A DNA stretch of 64,000 bases from Saururus chinensis (Eukaryota; Streptophyta; Magnoliopsida; Piperales; Saururaceae): NCBI GenBank assembly GCA_035235625.1, contig CP141148.1, forward strand, positions 5,761,001 through 5,825,000, given 5' to 3'. The notes below the pieces were generated by a model. That model was not told the origin of the DNA. It worked only from the letters and a program-made list of their open reading frames with translations, and searched no databases. Position 1 is the first letter of the stretch; each line of letters begins with the position of its first letter. A program made the position numbers and the translations under genes. Below are positions 10,978 through 22,122 of the stretch, piece after piece.

Positions 10978-12319
10978 CTAGCTTGCAGAATTGGCTTGAT
11001 CATACAAAAGCTCATCCAATGCAGATTGAGTAGTCTCCTTAATGCTTTCTAAATCTCCATCCTTATCAAGTATAGTCAATGTCCTCTGCAAAAAATTTAT
11101 TGCCTTTTGTTTGTGGACAACCTACAATAAAAAATAATACTTAGTTCAACTCACAATATAAATTTATCATAATACTATTGCAAGTCAATTGACAAAATTA
11201 TTACCTAGTCATCTTCAGCCATAAGTTCCCCACATTGTTTGGAAGCTAATTGATGGCGATGGCTATTCTTCCAAATGTTCACATTTCCATCATACAAGAT
11301 TTTATAACCTTTTGCAGTGTCACCCCTAGTAGATTGTTTAGCAATTGGTTGAGGAGGTAATGGACGTATTGTTCGAACATAACCAAACTACCTAAGAACT
11401 CGGGCAAGGGTATAAGCTTCCCTAATTTGACAACAAAAGAGGACACCAGTGTACAAACCATTATCCGGTAGATTGTTATCGCATCTTTCCTCGTGATAAG
11501 GATCCCAATGGACCTATTAATAAAAAAAAAGGTGTAAACATAATATAGACATAAAGCCCACATATATATTGGTTTTGTAATTACCTTTCGATAATCCATA
11601 TGATCCAATGCCTCCCTAAAATCTATTAGTTTGGATAATGAATATTGTGGATGCTCCCCTTTCCAACGGAAACATCACATTAGGACGCGGTCTCTCTATT
11701 TTGAAATGCTCATATGACCAAGCCTACATGAAAGTAAATAATTACTTAATGTTTCTACATATATGCCAAGAAAGATAAATAGAATTATAAATAAATTATT
11801 CCTTGTACCTCTAATAATGTAAGATAACTACTGATTTGTTGTGCGTCATATCTTGATGTAACTCCCAATTGATGATACAAATATGCAAGTGCAGTCGCTC
11901 CCTATGCATATTTAGAGATGCCTTCCAAATCCATCAGCAAATTTAAGTATTTTGCATGTACAATGTTTCCAAACTTATCACATAATATGGTGCAACCTAA
12001 CAAAAATAAAATATATGCCCTCGTTGTACACTCTATATCCTCCTAAAAATTCAAGTGGACCTCCTAAAAATGAGGGACCTTCTTCATCTTCTTAAGAAAT
12101 ATCATGTTCTTGCCCTTCATCTTCAACATTTGGTTCGTCACCACTATGCCCTTCGTCACGGGTTGCATCTCCATGAATCCCTCCTTCAATACAGTCATAT
12201 TGACCTTCATTTTCAATCGGGCCTTCATTTTCACCTTGTATTGAATTCCACAATTGTGTTCCAACTAATTTAGTAGTCCGTCTTGCCCCATTAGAAGTGG
12301 TAGGATGATCTCTTGGCAT
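10978..12319 (-). pseudogene. Plant mobile domain (MAIN-like) gene, heavily deleted (copy A)
   Basis: Remnant of the gene at 52529-54559. It keeps the MPRDHPTTSNGARRTTKL start (12319), an acidic stretch, pieces with HMDYRKVI and VLR*FGYV, the NVNIWKNS.RHQLASKQCGE segment and the C-terminal exon (HKQKAINFLQRTLTILDKDG). About 530 bp of the domain core near 12050, 120 bp near 11219 and about 23 bp near 11667 are gone compared with copy B. The stop in VLR*FGYV is shared with copy B and so predates the duplication. Confidence 0.75.
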
Positions 12320-13554
12320 TTTTGAAATAGATTTCTTTAAAACACCTGCATAATAGTTCATAAAGTTAATTAAAACCAATTGAAGACATATATTTATTAT
12401 GGAATATATTGTAAAGACACTCCAAATACAAGGGTGTGTGTGCAAGTCCATTACAAATAAAGGAATACCCATTGTTGATACACTATTACATTTCCATAAA
12501 ACTTTGACAATTTCAATGAATATATGCTTGATGATTCTGAACAAAGACAAGACACTTGCTATTGCTATTTCTTTGACCAATTATCCTCACGAGTTGTTGA
12601 ACATAAAATCTTGGTGATTGTTATTTTCAATGTAGTAAGCCAAAGTAAATTTCTAAAGAATTTATTATGATCTCAAATTTTTGGGGTGAAACTACTTGGT
12701 TAATGCCATGATTATGGATATGGTAAAACTTAACCTATTTTTGCATTTCAGAGATTTGGGATGTGTTATTAAAATCTTTTAAGATTGTTTAATTGAAGAC
12801 TTCCTACATGTACTAAGTATGAGCTACCTAAAGCCAACCAATTTGATAAGAGAGAGTTGAAGCATGATGACAATTATATAGAAACATCAACATCGTGTCG
12901 AATATGCCCCAAAAAGAGCATAAATTAGACAAACTTGAGCGGAGCAAACTACTAGGAATGAATTACCTGAGATGGATTGCCGACAAACAAGAGGTCTGAA
13001 TTGACCCTAAACAAAGATTGCAGCTTTATCAATCCCAATGATCCTCTGTCCCTTACAAGATGAGGCTGAAAACCAAATAGAATGAGTAACAGGAACTGAA
13101 AAGAAAACTCACGAATACTGGGCCAAAAATCAACATGTTTGTAGCAAAAACGACTGAAGCTGGGAGGTTGCGGATTCCGTTATTGCTGTCCAAAATCTTA
13201 ATTAGAATTCTGCTAAAATTGGTGTGCCAAAGTCGCTCGCCATTAACGCATCTGGGCAGCTAGGTAGGGATAGATGATCATTCGGATTGATCTGCTCCTC
13301 CACAAGAAACCTGCTGGCAATGGAGAAATATTAACTGTTGGTGGGGGGAAAAGAGAAGGTGAAATGGGTCTCCCCAAAAGAGGCTGCAGCTACCTGCAAT
13401 CGGGAAGAACTGCTGGTTTGGAGGGGATCGGGGTACACAATGAGCAAGTAAAAGGGGTAGTAAAGAAAAAATAAATTAAAATTTAAGTTAGGGGTATAAT
13501 TGAGAAAATTTTATACATTGGTGTGGGGTACAGTAGATATTGGGTACTGGAGGT
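12320..13554. other. No gene seen; MULE right end region (copy A)
   Basis: AT-rich, with no supported coding region. About 590 bp present in copy B (roughly 54770-55355) are absent here after 12526. The last 300 bp before the TIR are less AT-rich and may be a terminal regulatory region of the element. Confidence 0.45.
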
Positions 13555-13580
13555 TTTTTAGGGGTGTAGATAGCTGCGTT
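13555..13580 (-). repeat. Right terminal inverted repeat of the MULE (copy A)
   Basis: TTTTTAGGGGTGTAGATAGC then TGCGTT. Same sequence as the copy B right end apart from one base. Confidence 0.68.
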
Positions 13581-15117
13581 TTTTTTTATTATGCTCCATA
13601 TTTTTATGCCAGGTCATGAAATTTAATCATTTTAATGATTCATCGCTTTGGATTCCTGTCAAATGTTGTAGCCCCAAAGTAATTTATACTAGTAGATACA
13701 TTAGTTCGGTTCCGATGGTTCCTGTAGGAACCGAACCAAACCAAATTCAAGAATCATAATACAGGAACCGAACTGAACCGAAATATAAAAACCGAACCGA
13801 ACCGACATAGGAATTGAAATTGAACCAAAACCGAATAAAAACCGAATATTTTAATTAAATTACTTTAATAAATCAAAATCAGGTAGTTGTAATACAAAAT
13901 TACACATTTTTATATAAAATTTTGTTTTTTTCCATAAAACCGAACCGAACCGAAATAACTTTAATTAAACTGATTCAGTTTCGGTTCAGGTTTTTTTCCT
14001 TAAAACCGAACCAAACTGAAATTCATTTGGTGTTTTTTATGAGAACCGAACCGAAACCGAATCAAGAACCGAACCGAACCGAACCAAACCAAACCAAACC
14101 AAACCACTAAATTTTGGTTCGGTTTTACCCGGTTCGGTTCGGTTCCGGTTTTCTAGTATAACCCTAATTTATATTGTAATTTTTTTTTGCATGCTTTTCT
14201 TTTAAGGCAAGATCTGTAATCCTTTTTATGCAACATGCCTTTGAATTCCAGTCAATTGTTGTGTTACATAATTTTCTACTAAGACATGAACTGTAATCTT
14301 TTTTGTGCTGCATGTCTTTGGGTTTCCAATCATTTGTTGTCACCCTAAAGTAATTTACATTGATTTTTATTATTATATGACATGAGTTTATACTAAGTCT
14401 AAAATCTAATGCTTTCTATGCTTCCTTGCCGCGGATTCGAGTCAACTGTTGTCGCCCAAAAGTAATTTATACTTTGTATTTTGTTTTCATTATGCTGCAT
14501 GATTTTCTGCTAGGTCATAAAACCTAATCCTTTTAATGATTCATAGATTTGGATTCTAGTCAATACTATCCCCCCCAACATAATTAATACCGTGATTTTG
14601 TGGCACACTTTTCTGATAGGTCATGAACAACAATCATTTTTATGGTTCATGCATTTGGATTCTAGTCAATTATTGTCGCCCCAAAGTTATTTACTATAAA
14701 TATTTTTTTCTACCCAATGCATGATTTTCTAGTATGTCATGAACTCTAATTTTTTTTATGCTACATGTCTTTGGATTTCAATCAATTATTTTCACCCCAA
14801 AGTAATGTACTTTGAATTTGCTCTTTTATAGTTGCATGTTTTTTAACTAGGTCATGAATTGTAATTTTTTTATGGTGCATGCCTTTGTATTTCAGTCAAT
14901 TGTAGTCGCCCCAAAGGTAATTTACTGTAAAATGTTTTATTTCTTTGCTACATTATTTGCTGCTAGGTAATGAAGTGTAATACATTTTATGCAATATACC
15001 GTTCCTTTTTGCTAGGTCATGAATTGTAATCCCTTTTATGCTGCATGTCATTCTTTTTTGCTAGGTCATGAACTGTTATCCTATTTCTGCTAGGTCATGC
15101 CTTTCCTTTTTTGCTAG
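13581..15117. repeat. Minisatellite of about 110-bp units (copy A)
   Basis: About ten degenerate units with the same phrases as 40915-41357. Interrupted by an hAT MITE at 13690-14166 and ended by a Copia-type solo LTR at 15123. Units become shorter and more irregular toward 15000-15117. Confidence 0.88.
13690..14166. mobile_element. hAT-type MITE with ACCGAACC repeats (copy A)
   Basis: 477-bp element filled with CGGTTCGGTT and AACCGAACCG blocks in both orientations, so it could fold on itself. Flanks ATTTATAC (13682-13689) and ATTTATAT (14167-14174) give an 8-bp target duplication with one change. Copy B (56520-56958) has a perfect duplication and clearer TAGG.TTGCA ends. The frame at 13922-14110 (EPNRTEPNQTKPN) is a repeat translation. 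Confidence 0.85.
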
Positions 15118-15122
15118 GTAGC

Positions 15123-15692
15123 TGATGCAGCGATTCAAATTGAAGCAAATCAAAGATCTCTTTGATATTTCTTCTTATTGAAAATGAAATCAATTACAAA
15201 GTAAGAAACAAACTGAAGTTCATCATCTCGAAGAACTCTCAGTTTCAGCTCAGAAACAGAGCAGAGGGGAAACCATCATTTGGACAAACCCAAATACAGA
15301 CAGAAATCATCAATTAACCAACTACTTACATCTCCAAGTTCTATTTATACTAAATAGATAATCTTTGAAACTCTTGACAGAATTCTACATTTGAATTTGA
15401 CGACGTTATCAGCTCTTGCGGTCAACTGTTAACAAATTACTGTTCCGATGCTCAGAGGAAGATGATGGTTAATAGAATTAACGGCTAGTTGTTTATATCT
15501 AAATGACATAAAGGCCCCTCAGTATGTGTGAGAAATTACTCGAGTTACCAACGTACAACTTTCAACCCCATTAGTAGTTACCACAATTGCCCTTCAGCCA
15601 ATTAACACTTGATATAAGTGTTTGACAAAATGACTGAATCAAAATACCATTCCAACTATTATAATACTTCAATCCAATATGCTCTTGCATAA
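15123..15692 (-). mobile_element. Solo LTR, Copia-like (copy A)
   Basis: 570 bp starting TGATGCAGCG and ending TGCATAA (TGCATCA in copy B), flanked by GTAGC (15118-15122) and GTATC (15693-15697). The sense strand is probably minus: AGTATAAATAGAAC forms a TATA box, followed downstream by TTTCAATAAGAAG, a polyadenylation-like signal. No internal retroelement genes. Copia-like by size and layout only. Confidence 0.8.
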
Positions 15693-15697
15693 GTATC

Positions 15698-17319
15698 ATA
15701 GATGGTTCTGTTGTCTAATAATGAGCTTTGCTGGAGCCTTATTTCTCAATATTAATGATGTTTTTTCGTCTACCCTCTGCCTTTTTGCTAGGTTGAAGTT
15801 ACGGTTGTTTTGCTATTCTATGCCCCAACCACATGTGTATGTTTTTTCCCCTCCACATCATATTCCTCGTCTACACTTTTCAAATATCATATGTTTTTGG
15901 ATTTGTTAATCTTTTGTCAATTTATTGAAAAAAAAAGCTTTTGCCATAATTTTCTTGTGTGTATTTTGTCATTGTAATTCTACAAAATAAAATATCATAA
16001 CCATTTTATATGGACATTGTAAAGCCCATCCTAAACATATTATCATTGGCTTCTGTTATCTAAGCATTTTCAGCCACATTTTTTGTAACAATTTTCATAA
16101 CTTTAAACAATTTGCATGCATTTTTTGCCATAGTTTTGGACTTTTATTGTATATTTGCTTATGATTTGGAAAATGTCACGGTCAATTGGCCCAAAGTACT
16201 AGCTCTGAAGACTTGCAACATAATATTAATTCTTTCCATATTAATACAATATATTTGAAGTATTAATTTTTAGTACTTTGCACTTGCATTTTGAATTATA
16301 TTAACTTTTCATTGACTACATTGATTTGAGATATCCATGGGGTAAGATGCAAGTGGTTAGTATGACTTGGTTAGATGAATGGAATCTAGCTCAACTCGCA
16401 ATAGCACCGAAGAACTTTATTGTCACTGCAGATATGGCCGTATGATTCAATTGGTGTCTTGAACACCCAAGAATGTGGGCATGCATTTCTAGAAATGCCC
16501 CACAATAGAATATGTATGTATATGACCATAGTTGACTTAGTTCATTGCCATTAATGATTAAGTGTTATGCCTTTGTCCTCCTTTTTTAATTAGTTGTAAA
16601 ATTTCTTTATTTTATACATTGCAAGGCGGTTCTTGATGTGGAAACTTTTATTGGTGTAATGAACTTGTATAGCTACGCTCAAACAATAGTCAGTGAAATA
16701 TGCAGTCACCCACAATTAAGAAGTCCCCCTAGTTGCAGGATATACCTTGGCGATTTAGTGATATTTTATTAGGCCAAACCTGTGACTGTGTGTATTACTA
16801 TTTTAAAGTTTGTCTTACAATATCTTATTCTTAAGGATTAATATGCTTGGGTTAGTGGTTTTTTAAGTTTGTATCTTGTACTTAATATTTGATATATATG
16901 TTTATCAGCCCATCATGGACGCAAGGGTTTTGGTTATAATGATATGTGTGGCCTGGGTTTTGGATAAAATGATATGCTAGTTTTTTTTTATCCTCTAGCG
17001 CTCTTGAAGGGAATCGAACTATCTCATTTATAAACAAAATTTGAGCTTCACTAGGTGCCATGCAGTACAATAGCTCAAACACTAAACAAACCTTTTAGTT
17101 TGGTACTATGCCATCCCCAAGTTGCAAGCTTAGGAATGAGTTTGGTACTATACCACAACAACTTTACGATATGTGGCTAATTAGTGGAATAAGATATGGA
17201 TCGCTTAATTAAAACATATCACCTATGATGACCCATTTTTAAGTTCTGGTATGAGGAAAATTAACCACATGAGGACGGTAGAGGCGGGCGGGGTATTGGT
17301 CTAATACACTCCACTCACA
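15698..17319. other. No identified gene (copy A)
   Basis: AT-rich. Short patches look exonic, for example LRSPPSCRIYLGDL around 16715-16760, but I do not recognise them. Could be further Harbinger element sequence or 3' flank. Counterpart 58510-60163. Confidence 0.4.
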
Positions 17320-18878
17320 TTAGTATTTCTCATCATTTGAAACCAACAGTAAATAACATCTTCTAATAACATTAGGTGCATCTTCGTCCTGCTCTTCTTC
17401 GTCTTGTTCTTCATCTGAATTAAAATCACTTTGATAAGAAGAATTTGAGAGGTCCTCCTCACCAGTCTGCTCCACAGCCACTTTTATCTCTTCTTTCTGC
17501 TTCTCTTTAAGGTCAATTTCCAAATCTTCCATGGCTTCTTCCAGACATCCAGACATATTTGGGCCTCTACAAACTCTTGCTCTTGTTCTATCATCTTCTG
17601 TAACGCCCGCCCATTTTAGGATAATATAATATTAATGATCCTGTCCGACGTGCGAAATTAGTACACACGAACCGGACTGACGGGCGTTAATCGTGAAACG
17701 ATCGTATGCTCAATGTAGAATACGTCGGAGTAATTGCACAGCCAAGAAAATAAAAACATATTGACAAAAAGTTTATAACATAAGTTTAATATACATATCA
17801 AAATTTACTGTACATGGAGCCAGTAGTTATAAAAACATGATTATCCTGACACATCATGTCTTTACACATTGGTCACATATATAATTACATTATGTAGAAA
17901 ACACACAACTACTTGAAAAACTTTTCTTCTTTCCCTTCCTCCATCGTCGCAACATCTGCAAGGGCTGGGGGTGCATGAGTATATTTATACTCAGTAGGTT
18001 TGTTTAAAAATCTAAAATAAATGCTAAGCAAAAACATCTTTTAAAATCAAATCAAACAAATTCACAAAATCAATCAAATCCACAAGCCGCGATACCCAAC
18101 GGCCTACCTCCGCGCTCATGGGACAACGGAGGCCACTAAGGGAAGGAGTTTTCCCATGATGCTCCACCCTGTGCGCGCCACTAGCCGATCATTTTTCTCG
18201 GCGGGCATCAAAACAGTGTACGAAACCACAACACTATGTAGTACGTACAAAATCAATCAATATACGTAGCAAAATTGTCACATAATTCAAGAGAAAATCC
18301 ATTCATCAGTTAAAACAAGTATCATACTTATACTTAAATCAAATACTTCAAGAAAGATGGACTCAAATCAGCAAAGCAGTTATTTAGAGTTTAAAACACC
18401 CTACCTTAGCCTTGAATATAAAATTCGTCAATATAAAGACTCCAGAAGGTGAAAATAACCCCACCACAGTGTTCAGCACGTTCGCTTTAGCAGAGAATGC
18501 CTTTTGAACGGGTAGAATAGGGCTTGAAATGACTAAGAAACAGCAAAAAGAAGAAAAGGGGAAGATTAAGGAAGAGGCACGTTTTCGAGGTCTTAGAGGC
18601 GTCGCCTTGAGAAAATAACACTTCCGGTGCGTAGAGCACCCTTGAATTAGTAGGAAACGGGTCTTGGAACGTGAAAATCGGACTTAAAATGGGTCAGAAA
18701 TGAAGAAAGCAGTGAGAGGGGAAATCTGCAGAAAATAATGGCCGGAATGGGTTTAAATAGGGGAGGAGGAGGAGTTTTCCGGCGGGCACCGCCGCCGGAA
18801 CCGGTGGGCGCCCGCCGGCGCCGCCACAAAAACGGGCGGCGCCCACTGGCGCCGCCGCGCGCGTTGTGGGCGCGCGGC

Positions 18879-18962
18879 GTGACGAACGCGCGTTCGTCAC
18901 GCGCGCGGTGACGAACGCGCGTTCGTCACGCGCGCGCGCGGTGACGAACGCGCGTTCGTCAC
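18879..18962. repeat. CpG-rich palindrome array inside the solo LTR
   Basis: Three copies of a perfect 22-bp palindrome (GTGACGAACGC joined to its reverse complement) at 18879-18900, 18908-18929 and 18941-18962, spaced 29 and 33 bp. They sit in a very GC-rich block (about 18770-19075) unlike the AT-rich surroundings. The Arg/Ala-rich frames here are not genes. Confidence 0.93.
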
Positions 18963-19075
18963 CGCGAACGCGCGCCCATCTCGCGTTCGTCGCGCGCGAT
19001 GCGCGCGTTCGGCGCGCGCCGCGCGGCATACGCGGCGCGCTGCGCTGCGCCGCGCCGCGCTGAGCCGCGCCGCCG

Positions 19076-19102
19076 AATATATATATATATATATATATAT
19101 AT
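19076..19102. repeat. (AT)n microsatellite
   Basis: Uninterrupted AT dinucleotide run of about 26 bases at the edge of the GC-rich block in the solo LTR. Confidence 0.93.
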
Positions 19103-19570
19103 TTCTTTATTATTTATTTTAATTTCTAAAAATTCCAAAAATCGTAACTTCCTATCCCGAACTCCGATTTGCGCGTTCTTGGTACCGTTGAGTTCGTATT
19201 CACGAGCCCTACGATTCAAGACCACTAAAGAACCATTTTACCTAAATTTCAAAAGTGGGTCCTGCCGGTTGAACACGTTTCCCGAGGTCATAACTTTTGT
19301 TCCCGACCTCCGATTTACGCGTTTTACGACTCGTTACGCTCGTCTCCACAAGCTCTACCATACTCTTCTAAAATATTAACTCGTAAAAATCTCTAAAATA
19401 TTAAAAAATCCAAAATCATTTTTACTGAAGACATAAAATTTTACCGAGAATTTAGAGTCGTTACATCTTCAGTTTCATTTCACTGTTCTTCCTTTGCTCA
19501 TTAATCTAGTTTTTCAGCTTTTCAAATATTGGACTCAACACATGGCCCACTGTTGTAACTAGTTTCTATC

Positions 19571-20203
19571 AGCCGTTTCAATCAAGAAAGTTGAGCACTT
19601 GTGACATATTACATAAACCCACAACCTGAAGTTCTCGGAGGAGATACCTGCATGATGATCCCAATAGTGCTGAGCTTGGTAATTTCCCTGACACTTGAAA
19701 TGAACCCATATGGATATATCCCTCTAATTTTCTTGGGTCAGGGATATTTGGAACTCAAACAGCTCCTGATATCTTTGGGCTGGCAAATTCATCGAACATG
19801 AAAGTGCTGCTCTTCTCATTTTAGGTGGTAGGATCTAAAGGACTCGATTTTGCTTGATATACATAGTACAAATCAACACACAAAATTCACACCGTCCAAC
19901 ACATAATTCCCATGCTTTTCAACACACATAATTAACACATAATTCACATATTCATCACACGTATTTGCATAACAAATATAATTCCCATGTCATCACTCAT
20001 ACATATCTTTGGCATTCAACGTAGAATATGTTGTTTACTCATTTCAATGCTATTCATTCAACATACACATGTATAACAATATTATGAAACTATATGAAAC
20101 AACATGAACTAGGTCAACCTCATGATAATATTGATTGATTCTACTAAGTGTTTAGAATGTATAGTATTCATACACACATAAATATATATACATGAGTCAT
20201 AGC
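19571..20203. other. No identified gene (copy A)
   Basis: Between the coiled-coil remnant and the Harbinger transposase. A minus-strand patch (about 19800-19610, TFMFDEFASPKISGAV then GYIHMGSFQVSGKLPS) may be coding remains of the same element. The rest is AT-rich with several AACACATAATTC phrases. Confidence 0.4.
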
Positions 20204-22122
20204 TTAAGGTGGTATTAGAAAGTGATCAACAATATCATCCCGAATCCTATCCCGGACATGAGCCATATATCGATCATCCTTCACCTCTAGAGGCCCGGCA
20301 TTCATATCTTCTTGGGGTATGTTGCCCATGTCCTTGTTCTCCCATCTCCTAAACAATGCATCAACAAGATCATGATCATTACTAGCCCCTTTTTGCTCTT
20401 TAATGGACATTTCTTTTTACTATTGTGAATGAGACGAATGAAGATGATTAAACTTCTCCTTCCTCCCCCTTGGCCCTCGTTGCCGGTATTCTGGAACATG
20501 ATACTTGTGTGCTTTTATAAAGCCCAAGAAAGCCTTTCATGTTAAGGTACCCTGCATCAACCACATAATTATTGCCCTAGGGAAATTTAGGAAAGTCAGC
20601 TTCTATGTTGTTGATAGCATAATTGAACACCTTTGAGTCGTGGACCAAACCCTTCCATCTAGCTTCGACAAAGGTGAACCTCAAGCTAAAGTTGCACATT
20701 GCCATGATAGTTTGGCTCACCTTCCTTGTTTACCCCTTGTATGCTTATTGTTGCTCTGCAATTATCACTACCTCCACATGTGTGACATGTATCAATTGCT
20801 TCAACGCAATTCTTTAACCATGAGTAGTACTTCTGTTTGGTCCTACTGTGTAGGGCTATCAATGGGTAACTATTCACCTGTCTCACTCACTCACCTGATC
20901 CAAAATTTGTGGGCGGGTAATTGATAAATGAGTAACAGGTAAAATAAGTGGGTAATTTTACCTGCCCATTTATTACGTGGGTAGGGTATGGGTACCTTCT
21001 TATCCATACCCGTTACCCCTTACCCGAATCGTATAGAAAGACATAGTTGCATATGTTGCCCAAGGAGAATCTCTTGCATATGAAACATTTTGTATTTTCA
21101 TTGTCATACATTAGATAACTTTTTAAGAAATATATATAAACTTATCATGCAAACTTATGATAGAGAACACGGTCAATCTTCTACGTCTTCTCACATTTTG
21201 CTTGTTGCATAAAGTGTGTATCTTGAAGAGTAAATATAATTTTTACCCTCGATGAATCGGACTAGGAGAGTGAATGATGATAAAGGGGATTTGAGTTAAG
21301 TAAGCAATGGGAATCTTATTTTTTGGTTTTTGGTGTCATGTTCTTTGGTTTTGATAAGTACCCAATTTTTAATTTGTTATAATTATATCAGAAGAGTAAG
21401 GTTTGTATATGTAATGAGATTAGTTATGTATCTTGAAGTAATTTGGTATGATGAGCAAGTGACTTTAGAGGTAATGAAATTACTTTCAAGTCTTGATCTT
21501 TTTTTATATAAGTTTATATAAGCTGTTAGATCCTTATTATGTTATTTTTTGTTTGTACGAACTATGAGGTTTGTGTATGCATTATTGCTCATGTCCTTAT
21601 TGGATTGAACTTATGATACATTAGATAGGCTTTTAAAAAATATAAATTATTTACAATAATTGATTTTATATTGTTTGTTATTATTTTTTGTTTATTGATT
21701 AGTTAGTTGTTTACTTGTTACCCACCCATTTACCCAATAGGCAATGGGTAGGGTATGGAAATTTTTTTTGGAAGTGGTATTGATGTGAGTAAAACCTTAC
21801 CCGACCCATACCCTACCCATCGACACCCTTACTAATGTGTGAACAAGTTTGCTCTAGTGGGACTATGTGTTTGATCATGTTTTTTGCAATCCAAGAGAGC
21901 CTGTAACATTTTATTAAAGTGTTAGTTCACAGTTTTAGTTGAGTGTGACATCAAGTGACCTATCAACCTTTCTCCATTTCTGTGGCCTAAGATTTGAAGG
22001 AAACTACCCATATGCTCTTCAACAGTCACATGTCTTGTGTCTTTAAAAGCCCTCACCTTGTAGCATAGTTGCATAAAGGTGGCCTTGTTCATTCGGCAGC
22101 ATGTGTTCGGTCCACGCAACAT
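20204..22122 (-). pseudogene. PIF/Harbinger transposase, dead, interrupted by hAT (copy A)
   Basis: The N-terminal part (22122 down to about 21845) reads MNKATFMQLCYKVRAFKDTR, then VTVEEHMGSFLQILGHR and HFNKMLQALLDCKK, typical of the helical region of ALP1/HARBI1-like nucleases. The C-terminal part (20842 down to 20204) keeps YYSWLKNCVEAIDT, PEYRQRGPRGRKEKF-like sequence and a tail ending in RDRIRDDIVDHFLIPP. The hAT insert at 20851-21831 separates the two. A scrambled 60-bp stretch near 20400-20445, frameshifts and a stop (TVN*HFNK) make it non-functional. Confidence 0.83.
20851..21831. mobile_element. Non-autonomous hAT element inside Harbinger gene (copy A)
   Basis: 981 bp. Ends TAGGGCTATCAATGGGTAA and CCCATCGACACCCTTA form imperfect inverted repeats. 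Flanks CTACTGTG (20843-20850) and CTAATGTG (21832-21839) are an 8-bp duplication with one change. Subterminal GGGTATGGG/ACCCATACCC blocks are typical of plant hAT ends. The interior is AT-rich with no transposase. Confidence 0.9.

Larger units (their letters stand above)
1..13580 (+). mobile_element. Composite Mutator-like element, left end outside window (copy A)
   Basis: Collinear with the copy B element and ending at the same right TIR (13555-13580). The left TIR and the first 0.7 kb or so lie outside the window. This copy has lost about 0.7 kb of the PMD gene but keeps the complete 3.37-kb nested solo LTR. Confidence 0.68.
17599..19465 (-). mobile_element. Solo LTR, Gypsy (Tekay/Del-like), copy A only
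   Basis: 1867 bp with perfect 7-bp inverted ends TGTAACG...CGTTACA, flanked by TCTTC on both sides (17594-17598 and 19466-19470). No retroelement genes inside. Sense is probably minus: it would start TGTAACGACTCTAAATTC and end GGGCGGGCGTTACA, with TATTTAAA as TATA (about 18750). Its internal phrases (GAGGTCATAACTTTTG, CTGGGGGTG...TATATTTATACTCAGTA) match the LTR at 25102-26594, so both belong to related families. Copy B has the empty site. Confidence 0.92.
17320..19570 (-). pseudogene. Acidic coiled-coil ORF split by a solo LTR (copy A)
   Basis: Minus-strand coding remnant in two parts, 19570-19466 and 17598-17320, separated by the solo LTR at 17599-19465. The lower part encodes CLEEAMEDLEIDLKEKQKEE, then a Glu/Asp-rich tail (SDFNSDEEQDEEEQDEDAPN). 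It lies downstream of, and on the same strand as, the Harbinger transposase. It may be the C-terminus of the Myb-like second protein that PIF/Harbinger elements usually carry, but no Myb repeat is visible, so this is only a suggestion. Confidence 0.5.

Noticed and set aside
13922-14110. Frame rich in EPNRTEPNQTKPN
   Set aside because: Translation of AACCGAACC repeats in the hAT MITE.
13581-15117. Possible CRISPR-like array (regular repeats and spacers)
   Set aside because: Units of about 110 bp are degenerate over their whole length with no constant repeat and variable spacer pattern, and the DNA is plant nuclear.
18647-19379. Arg/Ala-rich frames on both strands
   Set aside because: By-products of the CpG-rich palindromes and the AT run inside the solo LTR.
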